The position numbers and the translations under genes were made by a program. Under the pieces are notes generated by a model. The model did not search any database. It worked only from the letters and a program-made list of their open reading frames with translations, and was not told the origin of the DNA. This document shows, piece by piece, positions 20,150-26,830 of a stretch of 43,282 nucleotides of DNA. Within the stretch, counting starts at the first letter, position 1. Every line of letters starts with the position of its first letter. This DNA is from a virus, in the IMG/VR virus record IMGVR_UViG_3300037586_005958, positions 1 to 43,282 of that record; one strand, given 5' to 3'.

Positions 20150-21157
20150 TTAGTTGGTTGTGTTGTAAGCGCTATTAATATAAGTATCAGACATAACTGG
20201 AGATACGGTGCTAGCGCCCCAGGTACTTAAACTTGTTTGGTGAGCTATAATCGACAACTCCGTTTGTGCCACCTGTTGTGTTATTGATTTAACAGTGATG
20301 GGGGACGCCATAATGGGTGGTAAGCTCAGGAGACCAAAAAATTTAGTTCTATGGGTGTGCGTTACCATCGCACAATTAAAATCACGCTGATACATCAAAA
20401 AGGAATAAACTATCTCCCTAAGTTTTTCAATCTCTCCTATGAGGCCAGCATTGTCTCCCGCCTTCCAGTCAGCCCCTATGCCTTCCCCCGCGAGAGCATA
20501 TACAAGGCTATCTCCCTTCACCAGAGGCTGTTGAGCATCCTCTTCATTACCGGCTATTAAATCGATGCCCCCCGTTCCCACCACAACATAGTCGCGAGAG
20601 TTGCGAACATCCGTGCCGGTTACAAGTTTAATACCTCCGCGCGCAACGATTCTTACTTCGTCTGCCTTTATGCCAACAGCTGATGCCGCAATTGGATTGC
20701 CCACCTTTCCATCAACTAACCCAAAATATTCATCAATATCAGATTTTTGACTCACATAAACGCGGGCCGCGTCGACTCTAAAATTAGGATTAACTTTTAT
20801 CGGTTTTCCCTCTTTATCCCTAGCAGCTACATAAGGCCCCATTCGTCCCGCCACAATGTCTACCGCGCCACACTGAGTGGCGCCGCGGCCGCCATAGCCA
20901 TCGGTTAGGCCGCCTTTCCGATCAACAGTACAAATAACTGCACTATTTCGAGAGCTCTCAATCCCAACATCGCAAGGGGCCCGGGCCAGCATAGGAACTG
21001 GTTCTATAGAATGCCCACAGGCAATCCCTGATTGCTCGGCCTGGAGATAAGGAGGCTGATTCTCATATGCCTGTAGTGTTTGAGGATCAGATCTGCTAAA
21101 ATCTTGATTGGGCTGTTCGCTAGGAGTGCTCACGCCTGAAGTAAGTGGTTCGCCCAT
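20150..21157 (-). CDS. Spike-like or baseplate hub-associated structural protein
   Basis: 335 residues. Residues 1-45 are polar and Gln/Pro-rich. Residues 95-205 contain short beta-repeat units (VDIVAGRMG, ARVYVSQKSD, EVRIVARGGIKLVTG, GGIDLIAGN) of the kind that build the triple-stranded beta-prism of gp5/VgrG-type spikes. VTHTHRTKF at about 265-273 gives an HxH motif (H267, H269); in P2 gpV-type spikes an HxH motif binds iron at the tip, but there it sits near the C-terminus, whereas here about 65 residues follow. The gene lies two bases upstream-side of the M15 hub protein's stop and before the 2,416-residue gene, which fits a central spike or a hub partner. The family is inferred from pattern only; another trimeric beta-structured tail protein is possible. 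Confidence 0.7.
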   Translation of the reverse strand: MGEPLTSGVSTPSEQPNQDFSRSDPQTLQAYENQPPYLQAEQSGIACGHSIEPVPMLARAPCDVGIESSRNSAVICTVDRKGGLTDGYGGRGATQCGAVDIVAGRMGPYVAARDKEGKPIKVNPNFRVDAARVYVSQKSDIDEYFGLVDGKVGNPIAASAVGIKADEVRIVARGGIKLVTGTDVRNSRDYVVVGTGGIDLIAGNEEDAQQPLVKGDSLVYALAGEGIGADWKAGDNAGLIGEIEKLREIVYSFLMYQRDFNCAMVTHTHRTKFFGLLSLPPIMASPITVKSITQQVAQTELSIIAHQTSLSTWGASTVSPVMSDTYINSAYNTTN

Positions 21158-21158
21158 A

Positions 21159-22460
21159 TTAAGCCGGAACTGCTCCTTCAGCTGCCACTATCGTGGCTAT
21201 AGCGCTGCTCTTGGCACTGCGACCCAAAGTACTTCTCATATCAAAATGAATAGGATCCCAGTTAGTTTTAAAGTCGCCCCCCCAAAAAAGGCCGATACTT
21301 TTACCAATACGAACGATGGGGCCCCCCTTGCTGAACCATTCAGCTTTAGAAGAGCTTCTCCCGGTCAGGGCGGTTCCGTCGGAGAAATAAGGATTAAAAT
21401 CAAAAGCTAGTTTTGCTTGGTGCCAGCTCCCGTTATCAGGGCCCGCCACCAAAGTGGTGTTTTGTATGGTGTCCTCAGCTGCAACATGCTCCGCTACAGG
21501 CGCCCACGAAGCTGCCGGCTGAAGCTTCTGCAGAATGTTTCCATGAGCATCTTTCTCACCAGTTAGCCAACGTAATCGAAGAGTACGCTGCTTGCTAACA
21601 GAACGATAGCTGGAGTTAAACTTAATCTGCACCCCTTTCTGTTTGAAGCATCGGTAGGCAAAACATTTTGCTACCGGCACCAGGCGCGAATCCATAGAAC
21701 GAAAGGCTGTAGAGTGATTTGATTTCCAAGTAAAATCATTTCGTGATTGATCGTATTTGGCCGCACATTCCTTTATTTCCGATTGGGTGGCTTTTTTATA
21801 GTCTCCTACGTTTATTAGATTATAAAGGGCTCCAGCAAACTTATCCGCCATAGAGACGCTTCCATTAGGATCGACTCCCGCAAGCATATGCAGGACATTA
21901 ATACCTAAAGTTCGTATAAATTCGCCGCCCTTATAAGAGTTAGAATGATATTTAACTTTAACAACATCGCCCACTCTCGGCATGGTCGTGGCGGGATCGT
22001 GCATTCCCACAAACCCGGGAAGATCCTGAATGGCTGCTGGGTCCATCCGTGTCATTTGTTTCGGAGTAACAAAACACGTACTCGGCGTCTTAAGATCATA
22101 ACACTTTAGAACAAAGGACTGCATTTGGTGTTCAAGAGCCTTTGACTCAATCTCGCTCCTCGGATCAAGAGAACTATAGGGGGGCGGTTCATAAGGATCT
22201 AGACGCATCACTATCGCTTCTGTTGTTGTCCCGCCCTCCAAAGCATTCGGAACAAGCATCTGCTCGGTAAGCCTAGAAGCTACCGCCAAGAAGCCCTCTA
22301 AACGAGGATCAAAATATTCCTGAGTAGAATATTCTCCGTAAGACTCGCTCGGGGAATACCGCTGAATAAACTGTTCGAGATTCATCTCCATCAGTTCGCG
22401 GGGCTGCGTGGTGGACTCGACGCTGCGGGTCACCGCTTTTGGATCAGAGTTGTTGCCCAT
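21159..22460 (-). CDS. Baseplate hub protein with OB-like segment and M15 peptidoglycan peptidase
   Basis: 433 residues. A segment at about 161-180 (RVGDVVKVKYHSNSYKGG) looks like a strand pair of an OB-fold, as in gp5-type hub proteins. The C-terminal 160 residues match the M15 (VanY / L-Ala-D-Glu endopeptidase) fold: SSYRS at 283-287, SWHQAKLAFDF at 345-355 with zinc ligands H347 and D354, and FWGGDFKTNWDPIHFD at about 392-407 with H405. This class cleaves peptide stems of peptidoglycan. Its position among baseplate genes suggests a virion-borne enzyme that opens the wall during DNA entry, replacing the glycosidase of T4 gp5, rather than a holin-dependent endolysin; no holin is beside it. 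A strong GGAGGAGGAA lies ahead of the ATG. It could instead serve host lysis. Confidence 0.85.
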   Translation of the reverse strand: MGNNSDPKAVTRSVESTTQPRELMEMNLEQFIQRYSPSESYGEYSTQEYFDPRLEGFLAVASRLTEQMLVPNALEGGTTTEAIVMRLDPYEPPPYSSLDPRSEIESKALEHQMQSFVLKCYDLKTPSTCFVTPKQMTRMDPAAIQDLPGFVGMHDPATTMPRVGDVVKVKYHSNSYKGGEFIRTLGINVLHMLAGVDPNGSVSMADKFAGALYNLINVGDYKKATQSEIKECAAKYDQSRNDFTWKSNHSTAFRSMDSRLVPVAKCFAYRCFKQKGVQIKFNSSYRSVSKQRTLRLRWLTGEKDAHGNILQKLQPAASWAPVAEHVAAEDTIQNTTLVAGPDNGSWHQAKLAFDFNPYFSDGTALTGRSSSKAEWFSKGGPIVRIGKSIGLFWGGDFKTNWDPIHFDMRSTLGRSAKSSAIATIVAAEGAVPA

Positions 22461-22757
22461 CTATTCCTCCTCCTTATTAAGCATATCGTAAAGGTCTTCC
22501 TTGTCTTCTTCGGATAAGCCAGTAATGCCGCCCTGCTGCTTTTGTAACAATGCAGACAGTTTCACCATTTGTTCGTTGGACCGTTGTAGGTTTTCAACAT
22601 ACTTAGCCGCTATGGAACCAAGTTCTTTGCGAGCAGAGTCTGACATCTTCATGTCATTCATAGCGTCCACAAGAAGCGACTTAGCGAGCGCTCGATCTTC
22701 TCGAACATTGCGCGTTGCCTCTTGGATATATTCTTCTAGATTTCTCCTCTTTCCCAT
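22461..22757 (-). CDS. Small helical protein, conserved in marine T4-like phages, unknown function
   Basis: 98 residues, strongly charged and almost wholly helical by eye, with a segment KELGSIAAKYVENLQRSNEQMVKL that I have seen in small uncharacterised marine myovirus proteins. The C-terminus is acidic (EEDKEDLYDMLNKEEE). There is no catalytic motif or membrane segment. Its start lies inside the 3' end of the sigma factor gene (22-base overlap) and its stop abuts the start of the hub peptidase gene. No Shine-Dalgarno stands before the ATG; the purine-rich GGAAAGAGGAGA falls just after it, so translation may depend on ribosomes finishing the sigma gene. Possible roles include an assembly factor or small terminase-like protein, but I cannot choose. 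Confidence 0.75.
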   Translation of the reverse strand: MGKRRNLEEYIQEATRNVREDRALAKSLLVDAMNDMKMSDSARKELGSIAAKYVENLQRSNEQMVKLSALLQKQQGGITGLSEEDKEDLYDMLNKEEE

Positions 22758-23443
22758 TTGTTTTTAAACACCTTGTATTTTTTGCGAAGTTTGTTTAGGT
22801 TGTTAACCACCTGTTTCGTATTAAGTCCGGTAATCTCCCGTAAGTATAAGTAAATAGCTTTTTTATTAAAAATTTCAATCTCGCTAGAGGACTCAAATAT
22901 TATCTTTACTGCTTCCAGAACCTTTTTTTCGTTTTCCTTTAACATATCGGCATCCCATTCAGACAGCTCCTGGAAAAAGTTTTGCCAGAACTCTTCCTGT
23001 TCGCGCAACTCATCGTACTGTTTTTCTTTGGAAATTATATTTTCATCGAGTTCATTAATCATATCCTCGATAAATATTTCTTTCCGGGCTCGACGAGCAT
23101 TATGTTTTACTTTATGAATGAACCAGTTTTTTGTTACTACACTAAAATATGAAAACGCTTTCGACCCTTTATTGGGATCATACTTGTCCAGAATGGTGGT
23201 AAGCCACACCTTGCAATCATCTCGGAGAGAATCAATATTAGGCAGAGACGTAAATCGATAAGTAAAAATTATCTTGTTTACCATCTCATTAAAGGCTGGT
23301 CGAATAAGAGTAATATAGAGCTCGGAGCGTCTCTTATTACAGGTTATATTTGCATATTCTACAATTGCATCTTCATGAATTTGTGTAAAATAATAGTTTT
23401 TACGCTTCTTCTTGCGGGATGAAGTCGTTCTCTTCTCGGTCAT
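22736..23443 (-). CDS. 55: Late transcription sigma factor, T4 gp55-like
   Basis: 235 residues. The Lys/Arg-rich N-terminus (SSRKKKRKNYYF) is followed by a helical region with FNEMVNKIIFTYRF at about 50-65, then LRDDCKVWLTTILDKYDPNKGSKAFSYFSVVTKNWFIHKVKH at about 74-115. The DKYDP-KG-KAFSYF-KNWF pattern is the sigma region 2-like core found in gp55-type late sigma factors of marine T4-like phages. The C-terminal part (about 180-228, KKAIYLYLREITGLNTKQVVNNL) resembles a helix-turn-helix. In T4, gp55 binds host RNA polymerase and directs it to TATAAATA late promoters together with gp33 and the sliding clamp. Neither partner is visible here. An AGAGGAT lies ahead of the ATG. Confidence 0.85.
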   Translation of the reverse strand: MTEKRTTSSRKKKRKNYYFTQIHEDAIVEYANITCNKRRSELYITLIRPAFNEMVNKIIFTYRFTSLPNIDSLRDDCKVWLTTILDKYDPNKGSKAFSYFSVVTKNWFIHKVKHNARRARKEIFIEDMINELDENIISKEKQYDELREQEEFWQNFFQELSEWDADMLKENEKKVLEAVKIIFESSSEIEIFNKKAIYLYLREITGLNTKQVVNNLNKLRKKYKVFKNKWERGEI

Positions 23444-23744
23444 TTATTATATCCTCTTCTAGTGCTTCTATATTAGTTGTCAGCCCATATATTTCTTCAA
23501 ATCTCTGTATCTCTTCGCGAACAAAAGATGTCTTTTTTACCAACTCTTGAATAACCGGCTCTCCATAAAACATTTCCATATGGTATAGAGATGCCGTAAA
23601 CTCCTCAAATATGCGTAAAGTTACATATAGATCCCCTAAGTTATCCGAAGTATACAACAACTTTGAGAGCACCTTGACAAGATACCATGCCAAAAATATG
23701 TTGATGACAACGGACGCTATTAAACATGAAATCAAAACGATCAT
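23400..23744 (-). CDS. Small single-pass membrane protein, unknown function
   Basis: 114 residues. Residues 2-26 form one strongly hydrophobic helix (IVLISCLIASVVINIFLAWYLV), probably an N-terminal membrane anchor with little upstream of it. The rest is amphipathic and acidic, with likely coiled-coil character (EFTASLYHMEMFYGEPVIQELV) and an acidic tail. I do not recognise the family; similar anchor-plus-coiled-coil proteins occur in marine myoviruses beside the late sigma gene. It overlaps the zinc-ribbon gene by ATGA and extends 44 bases into the start of the sigma gene, so the three are likely translated together. It could be an inner-membrane protein acting in takeover or lysis; nothing specific supports either. 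Confidence 0.7.
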   Translation of the reverse strand: MIVLISCLIASVVINIFLAWYLVKVLSKLLYTSDNLGDLYVTLRIFEEFTASLYHMEMFYGEPVIQELVKKTSFVREEIQRFEEIYGLTTNIEALEEDIINDREENDFIPQEEA

Positions 23745-23989
23745 CGCTGTTTGTCCAAATCTCTACGTTGCTTTTTTAGCTCTTGGCGCGAGTCTTCTAT
23801 AAAATCTTCTGTGATTTTACCTACCCTATCGGCGCCCCTCTTTTTTATTCCATAAGAGGGTTTTGTCAATAGCTTGGTTAAAGTGCCCGTGGCGGCGCAC
23901 TCTTTGCAAGTTTCTAAAACTTCATCAATGCTGTGTATAGTTAAGAATTCTACATTGCACCTATCGCATGTATAAGCGTAACGCGGCAT
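23741..23989 (-). CDS. FmdB-type zinc ribbon protein
   Basis: 82 residues. MPRYAYTCDRCNVEF opens a compact zinc ribbon with two CxxC knuckles, C8/C11 and C28/C31, matching the FmdB/CxxC_CxxC_SSSS family. A basic and acidic helical tail follows (SRQELKKQRRDLDKQR). Members are small proteins of unclear molecular role, first linked to regulation in methylotrophs and common in T4-like marine phages. Binding to nucleic acid or to a protein partner is plausible, given the charge of the tail. The start shares one base with the previous stop (TAATG) and has AGGAAG five bases ahead. Its 3' end overlaps the membrane protein gene by ATGA. Confidence 0.8.
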   Translation of the reverse strand: MPRYAYTCDRCNVEFLTIHSIDEVLETCKECAATGTLTKLLTKPSYGIKKRGADRVGKITEDFIEDSRQELKKQRRDLDKQR

Positions 23990-24225
23990 TATTCTTCCTG
24001 CAGCACGCCGTCAACAAAATCTTGTACGTTATTTGTTTCCACGCCTTCGAAACTTACGAGGGGGGGGTTTTTTACGAAAAGAGCGTCGCTAAGCTCTCCG
24101 TCTTTTTGCACAACGTCCACAAAAAAGTCCATCTCTTGCAATAAAGGCATAATATCGGTCTCTTCCAAAAGGCACTTTTGAAGCGCCATCATCAATGCAC
24201 CGGCTGCCTGATTAGATAGTTTCAT
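23989..24225 (-). CDS. Conserved small phage protein with in-frame slippery heptamer
   Basis: 78 residues. MKLSNQAAGALMMALQKCLLEETDIMPLLQ is a start I recognise from small uncharacterised proteins of marine T4-like phages; the shared features are a helical N-terminus, then a short beta segment with VKNPP (51-55) and an acidic C-terminus. No catalytic residues are apparent. The start lies on the previous stop (TGATG) with AAGGAG eight bases ahead. Codons 51-53 read GTA AAA AAC and are followed by CCC CCC CTC, making an A AAA AAC heptamer in the zero frame plus a run of eight C; see the separate entry. Function unknown. Confidence 0.7.
   Translation of the reverse strand: MKLSNQAAGALMMALQKCLLEETDIMPLLQEMDFFVDVVQKDGELSDALFVKNPPLVSFEGVETNNVQDFVDGVLQEE
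24067..24073 (-). other. A AAA AAC slippery heptamer followed by C8
   Basis: The heptamer is in the register needed for -1 ribosomal slippage (NNA AAA AAC). A -1 shift would end at a TAA twelve codons later and replace the acidic tail by a short basic one (PPPRKFRRRGNK). I could not find a clear stem-loop or pseudoknot downstream. The run of eight C is also a common place for sequencing error or phase variation. Confidence 0.25.
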
Positions 24226-24386
24226 CAGCCGACTCCTTCTAGCTTTTGCAGCCTCTCATGAATGTCGATCAAGTGTTTTTCTAGTTCACGAAACTGAGTA
24301 CGAAACGCATCTCTAAGCATTTCATCTACTAGTTCGCGAACGGCACCTTCCGTCATCTCTCTACGTTCTTTAGTTGTTGTTGCCAT
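24225..24386 (-). CDS. Small charged helical protein, unknown function
   Basis: 53 residues from the ATG at 24386, which I prefer over an ATG ten codons further upstream because AAAGGAG lies about seven bases ahead of it. The upstream extension (MLILIRKEIQ) reads through that ribosome binding site and looks like non-coding translation. The protein is wholly helical and charged (ELEKHLIDIHERLQKLEG near the end), suggesting a small coiled coil. It overlaps the 3' end of the HAD gene by 17 bases and its stop shares bases with the next start. No family is recognised. Confidence 0.65.
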   Translation of the reverse strand: MATTTKERREMTEGAVRELVDEMLRDAFRTQFRELEKHLIDIHERLQKLEGVG

Positions 24387-24696
24387 TTGTATCTCCTTTC
24401 TGATTAAAATAAGCATCAGTGTTTATTGATTTGTCATCAATATATAAATCATAATGAGGCTTTCCTAACAGCACATCGTGGTGCTTGGCGCCCCATTGTA
24501 TTAGTTGTTTTTTGGTCAAGTCGGTCCAGTCAATCTTTGTCTTGCTGCCGCGAGCTGTCCAATAAACAATAGTGTTTCCTTCATCATAAAGTTGGTTAAT
24601 CTTGTCAATGTGTTCCTGAATCGGTACGGCGGCCGGGTATTCTCGTAGCCCTTCGTATCGACATATCGTTTCATCTATATCAACATAAATTATCAT
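24370..24696 (-). CDS. HAD-family phosphatase of the sugar-locus type
   Basis: 108 residues. The HAD catalytic loop DIDET (D6, D8) is at the N-terminus, followed by YWTARGS (motif II) at about 45-51, a Lys-containing helix region, and DLYIDDKSIN near the end supplying the acidic motif IV. No cap domain is visible, so a small, capless phosphatase. Short HAD proteins of this type occur in capsule and O-antigen loci. Lying two genes after a heptose-type kinase and one after the nucleotidyltransferase, it may play the part of GmhB, removing the 7-phosphate between the kinase and nucleotidyltransferase steps; GmhB is usually about 190 residues, so this is inference. It overlaps the transferase gene by ATGA. 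Confidence 0.8.
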   Translation of the reverse strand: MIIYVDIDETICRYEGLREYPAAVPIQEHIDKINQLYDEGNTIVYWTARGSKTKIDWTDLTKKQLIQWGAKHHDVLLGKPHYDLYIDDKSINTDAYFNQKGDTNGNNN

Positions 24697-25085
24697 TTAC
24701 CATACTCCAAAATCTTAGTGGTAGAATGTCTCCCTATTCTATCAAAAAATATAAGTTTTTTAACGTGTTTCTCGCCAATTATTTTTTTTCCGCGCCAATC
24801 TGCGCCCACTACCATCACATCAGGCTTAATATTTTTAATATTTTCTTCCAGTTCGCATGCGGTATCAAAGATAATAACCTCATCTACAGATCGCAACGCT
24901 TTAAGAATATAAGCCCGATCGGCATGCGTGTTATAAGGGCGAGTTTCTCCCTTGTCTTGCTTAACCTTCACGTCAGAATCAATCCCGACTATCAATCGCT
25001 CCCCTAGCGAACGCGCGTGTGCAAGCATTTCTATATGCCCGCGATGAAGTATATCAAAGCATCCATTAACCCACACTGTTGTCAT
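24693..25085 (-). CDS. hldC: Sugar-phosphate nucleotidyltransferase, HldE C-domain-like (HldC type)
   Basis: 130 residues from the ATG at 25085, chosen because it forms an ATGA overlap with the kinase stop; a longer frame from 25130 adds an unrelated basic stretch. VWVNGCFDILHRGH at about 4-17 is the nucleotidyltransferase signature (FDxLHxGH), followed by LIVGIDSD, RPYNTHADRAYILKALRSVDEVIIF and DVMVVGADW, all matching the adenylyltransferase half of HldE. The ending RIGRHSTTKIL matches the conserved STT-I segment. The reaction would be transfer of AMP (or another nucleotide) to a heptose 1-phosphate. With the kinase next door this is a split HldE. Sugar and nucleotide are not fixed by sequence; glycerol-3-phosphate cytidylyltransferases share the fold but fit less well. 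Confidence 0.87.
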   Translation of the reverse strand: MTTVWVNGCFDILHRGHIEMLAHARSLGERLIVGIDSDVKVKQDKGETRPYNTHADRAYILKALRSVDEVIIFDTACELEENIKNIKPDVMVVGADWRGKKIIGEKHVKKLIFFDRIGRHSTTKILEYGK

Positions 25086-25819
25086 GCTGGGATATTCACT
25101 CCTCTTTTTTGAACCACCTTTGTTGCGCACTGATTCGCATATTTAATAGCGCTTTCGATGTCGTGATTTTTAACATATTCTACTGCCAGCGCGCCCACAA
25201 AAGTATCGCCCGCGCCCGTAACATCCTTAATGTCCACTGTTTCTACTTTATAAATCTTTCCCGCATGTTCACAGCCTCGACTCCCCAGCGTTACAATAAG
25301 TTTTTTTTGGAGTTCCTTGGTGACTGTTTTCTTGGTTCTTTCATACTCATATTCATTTATTTTTATAAAAGACACTTTATCACACCAACTATCTAAAGGC
25401 CTTTTGGTATCTAAAAAAACACATTTATGCGCCGCAGAGATGTCATAAATATCTTCCTCGGTTAAATACCCCTTGCAATAGTCGGAGATTACTATAGCAT
25501 CGTATTCATCAAGGCGCGCCTTTGATATATCACACCTTTGAAATTCTTCGTCATTTACATCAATCCTTATAAACATCTGATTAGTATTTTTGTGAATATA
25601 GCGTGTCTTTACTATTTGCTCCCAGTTGGGGTTGGTCAAAATATCACACGGCGTTCCCAACGCTATTATGTTGCGCTGTACATTCATGGCCATGCCGGGG
25701 CTTTCTACAATGCTGATGGGATTAAATACTGGTGCTGGTGCTTCCGGGCAAAGCCTTTCAGCTTTGCCGTAACAAAATACATCCCTACATGTTTCTCCAA
25801 TAACCAGTATTTTTTTCAT
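25082..25819 (-). CDS. hldA: Heptose-7-phosphate kinase-like PfkB protein (HldA / HldE N-domain)
   Basis: 245 residues against about 310-330 for the HldE kinase domain, so compact. VIGETCRDVFCYGKAERLCPEAPAPVF near the start and SPGMAMNVQRNIIALG at 40-55 mirror the RfaE/HldE pattern, with GGAANV replaced by GMAMNV. ISDYCKGYLT at 111-120 matches the DYGKG element, and TGAGDTF at 201-207 gives the PfkB anion hole and catalytic base D205. The family phosphorylates D-glycero-D-manno-heptose 7-phosphate at C1. The shortening falls between about 55 and 100, where the lid of ribokinase-type enzymes lies. The adjoining transferase suggests one pathway. No GmhA isomerase is in view, so the substrate may come from the host. 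Confidence 0.85.
   Translation of the reverse strand: MKKILVIGETCRDVFCYGKAERLCPEAPAPVFNPISIVESPGMAMNVQRNIIALGTPCDILTNPNWEQIVKTRYIHKNTNQMFIRIDVNDEEFQRCDISKARLDEYDAIVISDYCKGYLTEEDIYDISAAHKCVFLDTKRPLDSWCDKVSFIKINEYEYERTKKTVTKELQKKLIVTLGSRGCEHAGKIYKVETVDIKDVTGAGDTFVGALAVEYVKNHDIESAIKYANQCATKVVQKRGVNIPA
25747..25768 (-). other. Perfect 8-bp inverted repeat near the start of the kinase gene
   Basis: GGCAAAGC and its exact complement GCTTTGCC are separated by six bases, about 50 bases inside the kinase coding region (codons near GKAERLC). The transcript could form an 8-bp hairpin that affects early translation. No U tract follows, so it is not a typical terminator. The codons are needed for a conserved stretch, so it may be chance. 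Confidence 0.3.
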
Positions 25820-25822
25820 AAC

Positions 25823-26830
25823 TTATCTTGATAAAAAGTTTTTACCCGATTTGACTCGGGCGCGCCAATAGTTTAATAGATCGCTCATGGTGGTTTCGAA
25901 AGATATCTCTGGCTCCCATCCTGTATGATCTCTAAACTTAGTGGTATCCGGCACCTGTAAATCCGCATCGATAGGTCGGAGGCGTGACGCGTCAACCTCC
26001 ACCCGTATATCCTTAATCGTTGATAAGCTGATTAAATGTTCTAACATTTCTCTTACGGTGCAGCTATATGCTCCTCCAATATTATAGTACTCTCCTGCTG
26101 TAGGATTGTGAGTTACTAAAAGATAATAAGCGCGCACAGCATCGCGTACATCAGACCAAGTTCTCAAGGAATCCAGGTTTCCTACTTTTACTACGGGCTC
26201 CAAAAGGCCCTCTTCCATCATCGCAATTTGCTTGGCAAACGTCGACTCGGCAAAAACATCGCCGCGGCGCGGGCCTGTGTGGGTAAACATTCTAGTTGTC
26301 ATGACAGTAAGGCCGTACGCCTCCGCATAATAACGACCTACCAGGTCCGTCCCCACCTTCGAAATCGCATAGGGAGATGCAGGATGAAAGGGGACCTCTT
26401 CGTGAATTGGTAAATATTCCTTGGGAACGCGACCGAAAACTTCTGATGATGCGCACACATGAATCACAGGAGACACGTCCGACTTCCGAATAGCCTCTAA
26501 GAGTTTTGCGGTTCCCAAAATATTGGTATTTAGAGTATCTAGAGGAGCCTCAAAGCTCGTCTGCGGGTAACTCTGAGCGGCCAAATGAAATACATAGCTT
26601 GGCTCTGTATGTTGTACAGTATAGATTAAAGATGCCAGATCGTTGAGGTCCCCGTAAACCAACTCAAGGCGTTCCTTCTTGTTGATTTCGGGAAGGAGAT
26701 GATTCAAGTTATCCAAATCATCATTCCAGCGAGCCAGTCCGTATATATGCCAATCGGTATTCGCTAATAAATAATCTGCCAAATGAGATCCCACCATGCC
26801 GGTTATTCCCGTAATCAGGGCTGCCGTCAT
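25823..26830 (-). CDS. gmd: GDP-mannose 4,6-dehydratase-like SDR
   Basis: 335 residues, normal length. The Rossmann motif GITGMVG is at 8-14, the catalytic S128-S129-E130 triplet follows VCA, and Y154-x3-K158 is in SPYAISK. Further GMD features are FHLAAQSY at 81-88, the THTGPRRGDVF segment and LDSLRTWSDVRDAVRAYY, which corresponds to the GMD region before the C-terminal substrate lobe. The enzyme would convert GDP-mannose to GDP-4-keto-6-deoxymannose with NADP. Its neighbours are several fucose-synthase-like SDRs and a ColD-type dehydratase, which use exactly that product, making GDP-linked 6-deoxy and 3,6-dideoxy sugars the likely output. The gene overlaps the next upstream one by ATGA. A related dehydratase acting on a GDP-heptose is an alternative given the neighbouring heptose kinase. 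Confidence 0.85.
   Translation of the reverse strand: MTAALITGITGMVGSHLADYLLANTDWHIYGLARWNDDLDNLNHLLPEINKKERLELVYGDLNDLASLIYTVQHTEPSYVFHLAAQSYPQTSFEAPLDTLNTNILGTAKLLEAIRKSDVSPVIHVCASSEVFGRVPKEYLPIHEEVPFHPASPYAISKVGTDLVGRYYAEAYGLTVMTTRMFTHTGPRRGDVFAESTFAKQIAMMEEGLLEPVVKVGNLDSLRTWSDVRDAVRAYYLLVTHNPTAGEYYNIGGAYSCTVREMLEHLISLSTIKDIRVEVDASRLRPIDADLQVPDTTKFRDHTGWEPEISFETTMSDLLNYWRARVKSGKNFLSR

Noticed and set aside
8992-22460. A bacterial contractile injection system or type VI apparatus instead of a phage
   Set aside because: The gp55-type late sigma factor and the small marine T4-like proteins fit a phage. No AAA+ ATPase or effector set is seen, though sheath and tube genes lie outside the window.
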